From Acetobacterium sp. (lineage in GTDB: Bacteria; Bacillota; Clostridia; Eubacteriales; Eubacteriaceae), in the NCBI RefSeq assembly GCF_030652775.1, contig NZ_JAUSPS010000056.1:19706-83705 (forward strand): a stretch of 64,000 nt of DNA. The letters run 5' to 3'. Below are positions 60,756-64,000 of this stretch, in pieces. The notes under the pieces were generated by a model. That model was not told the DNA's origin. It saw only the letters and a list, made by a program, of their open reading frames with translations, and made no database searches. Every line of letters starts with the position of its first letter. The first letter of the stretch is position 1. The translations under genes were made by a program, and so were the position numbers.

Positions 60756-61127
60756 GTGGGAAAGATCAGAAGAAAGTTAAAAAAGAGTTTTTCTTTTGCC
60801 ATCCAAGGTATTTTATACACCCTAAAAACCCAACCCAACATGCGTATTCACTTTGGCGTCGGGTTTTTAGCCGTGGCCTTTGGTTTTATTTTTAAAATCG
60901 AAAATTATGAATGGCTGGCACTGGTAATTGTGATCGGCTTTGTTTTTATCCTGGAGATCATCAACACCGCTATCGAAACCCTGGTGGATCTTTATACCGA
61001 GGAATATCATCATCTGGCCAAGGTTGCCAAGGACACTGCGGCCGGCGCTGTTATGGTGGCTGCCATCATGTCGGTGTGCGTGGGACTGATTATCTTTTTA
61101 CCGAAAATTATTAATTGGTTTTTTTAA
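60756..61127 (+). CDS. dgkA: Diacylglycerol/undecaprenol kinase
   Basis: About 120 residues, three transmembrane helices (about 35-50, 55-75, 95-120) with the family motif EIINTAIETLVDLYTEEYHHLAKVAKD between helices two and three. Phosphorylates undecaprenol (Firmicute type). The start is unclear: the GTG at 60756 overlaps the obvious GGGAGGTG ribosome site, while an ATC at 60765 lies at perfect distance from it. It lies between ybeY and era, as usual. Membrane protein. Confidence 0.93.
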   Translation: MGKIRRKLKKSFSFAIQGILYTLKTQPNMRIHFGVGFLAVAFGFIFKIENYEWLALVIVIGFVFILEIINTAIETLVDLYTEEYHHLAKVAKDTAAGAVMVAAIMSVCVGLIIFLPKIINWFF

Positions 61128-61147
61128 CCAGAGAAAGAATGTGAATT

Positions 61148-62044
61148 ATGAACGAAAACTTTAAATCCGGATTTATCAGCATTGTCGGCCGCCCCAATGT
61201 GGGGAAATCAACCTTGCTTAATAATATTATGGGGGAGAAACTGGTGATCACTTCGGCCAAACCCCAAACCACCCGAAATGCCATCCGCTGTATTTATACC
61301 GATGAACAGGCGCAGATGGTCTTTATCGATACCCCGGGGATGCATCGCCCCAAAAACCGATTAGGCGACTACATGCAAAAAGCTGCCGAAAACACCGTAT
61401 CCGATGTGGATGTAGTGTTGTATCTGGTTGAGCCGGAAACAAAAATCGGGCCGGGTGACCAGTATATTCTGGAAAAACTCAAGGCCAGTAAGACCCCGGT
61501 TATTTTAGTCATCAACAAAATTGATCTACTTCCCAAGGAAGATGTTTTAATCACCATTGCGGCCTATCAGAAATATGATTTCCTTAAAGCCATCATTCCC
61601 ATTTCTGCCATTTCGGGGGATGGGGTCAAAGAACTACTGGATCTTATCACCGGACTTCTCAGTCCGGGACCGATGTTTTTCCCGGCCGATATGATCATTG
61701 ATCAATCAGAACGCTGGATTGTTCAGGAGCTGATCCGGGAAAAACTCCTGAATCTTTTAAATGATGAGGTTCCCCATGGTATTGCCGTAGAAGTAACCGC
61801 CATGAAGCCCCGTAAAGGGAAAGACATCATTGACATCGAAGCTACCATTTTCTGCGAGCGAAAAACCCACAAGGGCATTCTGATCGGCAAGGGTGGTTCG
61901 ATGCTGACCAAGATTGGCACTCAGGCCCGGAAAGATATCGAGTTTTTCCTGAAATCGCAGATCAATCTGCAGCTATGGGTGAAGGTGCGCTCCGATTGGC
62001 GGGATAAGAATTTTGATCTGAAAGATTTAGGCTATTTTGAATAA
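61148..62044 (+). CDS. era: GTPase Era
   Basis: 298 residues. Ribosome-assembly GTPase that binds the 3' end of 16S rRNA. G1 GRPNVGKSTL, G3 DTPGM, G4 NKIDLL, and a C-terminal KH domain with GKGGSMLTKIGTQARKDIE. Complete. Between dgkA and recO, gaps of about 20 bp. Confidence 0.97.
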   Translation: MNENFKSGFISIVGRPNVGKSTLLNNIMGEKLVITSAKPQTTRNAIRCIYTDEQAQMVFIDTPGMHRPKNRLGDYMQKAAENTVSDVDVVLYLVEPETKIGPGDQYILEKLKASKTPVILVINKIDLLPKEDVLITIAAYQKYDFLKAIIPISAISGDGVKELLDLITGLLSPGPMFFPADMIIDQSERWIVQELIREKLLNLLNDEVPHGIAVEVTAMKPRKGKDIIDIEATIFCERKTHKGILIGKGGSMLTKIGTQARKDIEFFLKSQINLQLWVKVRSDWRDKNFDLKDLGYFE

Positions 62045-62064
62045 ATCCTCTGGTTGGGAGAATT

Positions 62065-62823
62065 ATGGCACTGATTAAAACAAAGGGACTGGTCATCAAA
62101 GAACAGCCCTATAAAGAACAGGATAAAATTCTGACCATCTTCACCGAAGATGAAGGCAAGATTCAATGCATTGCCCGGGGCGTCCGCCGTCAGAAAAGTG
62201 GCCTTCTGGCCAGCACCCAGATCTTTGCCTACAGTGAATTAGTTTATTATCCCGGCAAAAATTTTGGTATCATCAATCAGTCCAATTTGATCGAGGCCTT
62301 TTATCCGTTACGGAATGATCTGACCAAAATGGCATTGGCTTCTTATTTGCTGGATCTGATGTATAATGCCTACGAATTTTTCCAGAAAAGCCCGGAAATT
62401 TTAAAACTGCTCCTCCACGTATTATTTTATATATCTGGCGGAACAGCCAAAAACGACCTGGTTTTAGTGGGCGCCTTTCAGATGAAACTAGTCAGTTATT
62501 TAGGCTATCGTCCGGTTCTGGAAACATGCATGGTTTGCCAGAGTGATCATGATATAAGTCTCTTCAGCATTGAAAACAATGGGGTCATCTGCAGCGGTTG
62601 CCGGGAACAAACTGAGGGATATCTCTATAAGTTAAGCCCCGCTATGCTGGAACTGCTCCGGGATTTTTTAAGACAGCCGATTAAGCAACTCAAGGATCGG
62701 GAAGTCAACCCGGCGGAGGCGATAAAAATAAATGATCTGCTGGAACACTATATCGGTTACTGCATCGGAAAATCTTCCAAAGCCTATGCCTTTTACAAAA
62801 CCATGCTCAACCCTCTAAATTAA
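62065..62823 (+). CDS. recO: DNA repair protein RecO
   Basis: 252 residues. Loads RecA with RecR in recombination repair. OB-fold start (TKGLVIKEQPYKEQDKILTIFTEDEGKI split over the first 35 residues), RGVRRQKSG, and a zinc-finger CMVCQSDH ... CSGC. Its place after era is standard. Confidence 0.95.
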   Translation: MALIKTKGLVIKEQPYKEQDKILTIFTEDEGKIQCIARGVRRQKSGLLASTQIFAYSELVYYPGKNFGIINQSNLIEAFYPLRNDLTKMALASYLLDLMYNAYEFFQKSPEILKLLLHVLFYISGGTAKNDLVLVGAFQMKLVSYLGYRPVLETCMVCQSDHDISLFSIENNGVICSGCREQTEGYLYKLSPAMLELLRDFLRQPIKQLKDREVNPAEAIKINDLLEHYIGYCIGKSSKAYAFYKTMLNPLN

Positions 62824-62866
62824 AAGAAAATTCTAATTGTTATCATTAAAAAGATTGGAGAAAAGT

Positions 62867-63229
62867 ATGAAAATAGCAATGACAATGGATGGAAATACAC
62901 TGGTGTCAGCGGTGTCTTCTGAATTTGATACCAGCCCGTATTTGTTGGTAGTACATCGGTCAGAAAACGCCATCGAGGCAATAGAAGAAATCGGGGACTT
63001 AACCGCTGAGCAGCTGGCTCAAAAAATCATCGATTTGAACTGTGAAGGAATTATCACTGGTAATTTCAAAAGTCAGCAATCTTTTGATCTTCTGGCTGAT
63101 GCCTGTCTGACCCGTTTTCTGGGAGCCAGTCATTCCGGTTGGGAAGCCCTTGAATTGATGAAGCAAAGAACTTTGCCATTAATCAGAAATTTCGAAGGCA
63201 CCGAAGGATGTTCAGGCGAGCACCACTAA
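62867..63229 (+). CDS. NifX/NifB-family dinitrogenase cofactor-type protein
   Basis: 120 residues from the ATG at 62867, after TTGGAGAA. A single domain of the NifX/NafY/MTH1175 family (MKIAMTMDGNTLVSAVSSEF start, a central LTAEQLAQKIIDLNCEGIITG, SHSGWEALELMKQ). Such proteins bind iron-sulfur-molybdenum cofactor precursors in nitrogen fixers, but many anaerobes have members with no link to nitrogenase. The end (GTEGCSGEHH) has Cys and His that could bind metal. No nif gene is adjacent. A glyoxalase follows after 35 bp. Confidence 0.82.
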   Translation: MKIAMTMDGNTLVSAVSSEFDTSPYLLVVHRSENAIEAIEEIGDLTAEQLAQKIIDLNCEGIITGNFKSQQSFDLLADACLTRFLGASHSGWEALELMKQRTLPLIRNFEGTEGCSGEHH

Positions 63230-63264
63230 AATTACTATAAATTACAAACAAGAAGGAGACAATT

Positions 63265-63654
63265 ATGGGAAATTACAAAATGGCACATACAATGATTCGG
63301 GTCTTGGATTTGGAACGATCCCTGGACTTTTATAAAGAAGCATTGGGTTTTGCGGAAGTGAAGCGCCGAGATGAACCAAGCTATGAATTTACCCTGGTAT
63401 TTTTAGGTGACGGTAATCCCAATGGTCATCAGTTAGAACTGACCTATAACTATGGTCAGGTGGTTCCTTATGATTTAGGAACGGCCTACGGTCATTTAGC
63501 GGTACTTGTCGATGATCTTGAGGCTTCCTGGGCAGCCCACGAAGCTAAGGGTTATCAACCCACCCAGCCTAAAGGACTCAGCGGCGATGGCAAACCCCGT
63601 TACTATTTCATCACCGATCCCGACGGTTATAAAATTGAGATTATCCGGAATTAG
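63265..63654 (+). CDS. gloA: Lactoylglutathione lyase (glyoxalase I family)
   Basis: 129 residues, Ni-type glyoxalase I. Metal ligands are visible: His in KMAHTMIRV, Glu in QLELTYNYG, His in YGHLAVLVDD and Glu at the end KIEIIRN. Detoxifies methylglyoxal via a thiol adduct; in clostridia the thiol may not be glutathione. Strong AAGAAGGAGA site. A perfect terminator follows. Confidence 0.92.
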   Translation: MGNYKMAHTMIRVLDLERSLDFYKEALGFAEVKRRDEPSYEFTLVFLGDGNPNGHQLELTYNYGQVVPYDLGTAYGHLAVLVDDLEASWAAHEAKGYQPTQPKGLSGDGKPRYYFITDPDGYKIEIIRN

Positions 63655-63680
63655 ATCAATCACTTAAAAAGTTCATGATT

Positions 63681-63709
63681 AAAAAAGAGAGGAATTCCCT
63701 CTCTTTTTT
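63681..63709 (+). terminator. Terminator after gloA
   Basis: AAAAAAGAGAGG (63681-63692) pairs perfectly with CCTCTCTTTTTT (63698-63709) around a 5-nt loop. Works in both directions. Confidence 0.93.
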
Positions 63710-63802
63710 CGAATAAAAAACGCTCTCCCGACAATGCTATTTTGACGAAACAAGATGTTGAGTCTTCATCCCTAATGATTTGGATAAAGGTCTTGAAGCT
63801 TT

Positions 63803-63824
63803 TGACATCGAATATTTTATGTCA
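63803..63824 (+). promoter_or_regulatory. Inverted repeat before the transporter gene
   Basis: TGACAT (63803-63808) and ATGTCA (63819-63824) with a 10-nt spacer; the first half overlaps a TTGACA -35-like box (63802-63807). Possible operator for the downstream transporter. No other feature is seen between 63710 and 63878. Confidence 0.35.
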
Positions 63825-63890
63825 TCATGGGTAAGAAATAATTGATACAGTTTATTAAAAAAAAGTACATTTTTAAAAATGGAGTTCCCA

Positions 63891-64000
63891 TTGGAAAATA
63901 AACGAATAAAACTGGTTATCTTATCAATTGCATCACTTTTAATGATATCAATGACGGCTTCCTCAATTTTAGCAGATATCGGGCTTCATTTTACTAATGT
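63891..64000 (+). CDS. Start of a probable MFS transporter (cut by window end)
   Basis: 37 codons visible from a TTG at 63891, which has ATGGAG 6 nt upstream; an ATG at 63879 is also in frame but overlaps that site. The start ENKRIKLVILSIASL, then SMTASSILADIGLHFTNV, matches the first transmembrane helix of major-facilitator drug-type transporters. Too little is present for a substrate. Confidence 0.55.
   Translation, partial: MENKRIKLVILSIASLLMISMTASSILADIGLHFTN

Noticed and set aside
1..64000. CRISPR arrays, tRNA or rRNA genes
   Set aside because: No direct-repeat array and no tRNA or rRNA landmark sequences were seen on either strand; a dedicated search could still find a divergent tRNA.

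Overview
The window looks like chromosome of a strictly anaerobic, acetogen-type Firmicute, most likely Acetobacterium or a close relative in the Eubacteriaceae. The signs are a cooS-type carbon monoxide dehydrogenase gene with its CooF-like ferredoxin and flavin oxidoreductase, a stand-alone EutL shell protein, a FabT/FabK-type clostridial fatty-acid locus, a lysine riboswitch, many diguanylate cyclases and a bacteriohemerythrin. The genus is inferred from gene content, not from a marker gene. I saw no rRNA, tRNA, CRISPR array, prophage or intact insertion sequence.

Layout. 1-8300 (+): a truncated GGDEF gene, a DUF3089-type lipoprotein, an uncharacterised surface-protein/zinc-ribbon locus preceded by an apparently frameshifted small membrane gene, then two c-di-GMP enzymes and a ComFB-like protein. 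8395-12890 (-): asd-dapA-dapB-lysC behind a lysine riboswitch. 13099-19581: a DUF1858 protein, HPr, CobS, a YgiQ-type radical SAM protein, a DtxR/MntR-type regulator, an RlmCD-type rRNA methylase and an alpha/alpha-toroid-like hypothetical protein. 20018-32470: a chemosensory and c-di-GMP block (CheA, CheW, a chemoreceptor, a large hybrid kinase, a receiver protein, bacteriohemerythrin, CheR, a PAS/coiled-coil/leucine-rich-repeat protein and a GGDEF protein). 32800-37040: an XRE regulator, a PadR-controlled ABC exporter, an OhrR-like regulator and a stretch that looks like decayed genes. 37140-46336: an ArsR regulator with a four-module sulfur-transfer enzyme, two related zinc-ribbon proteins, a PerR-like regulator, and the cooS-cooF-oxidoreductase operon. 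46436-58347 (-): eutL, then the complete fabT-fabH-acpP-fabK-fabD-fabG-fabF-accB-fabZ-accC-accD-accA locus, preceded by a nitronate monooxygenase-like gene. 58425-64000: an EamA transporter, then phosphatase, ybeY, dgkA, era, recO, a NifX-like protein, glyoxalase I and the start of a transporter.

How the parts work together. Lysine level should control the whole aspartate/diaminopimelate operon through one leader. FabT probably reads membrane lipid status through an operator next to the fab promoter. The chemosensory block contains CheA, CheW, receptor and CheR but no CheB, and it sits among c-di-GMP genes, so its output may be c-di-GMP or a non-flagellar response. The PadR and ArsR genes each carry a clear inverted-repeat operator in their own promoter region.

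Most worth a second look: the CO-dehydrogenase-like protein keeps every metal ligand of the active cluster but lacks the catalytic lysine and proton-relay histidines; a dispersed palindromic element occurs four times with covarying stem bases; a CheB-CheR-type PAS region is fused to leucine-rich repeats next to cheR; two zinc-ribbon proteins with Glu/Ile-rich repeats flank the CODH operon behind near-identical promoters; and the 1.6-4.6 kb surface-protein locus has no function I can recognise.
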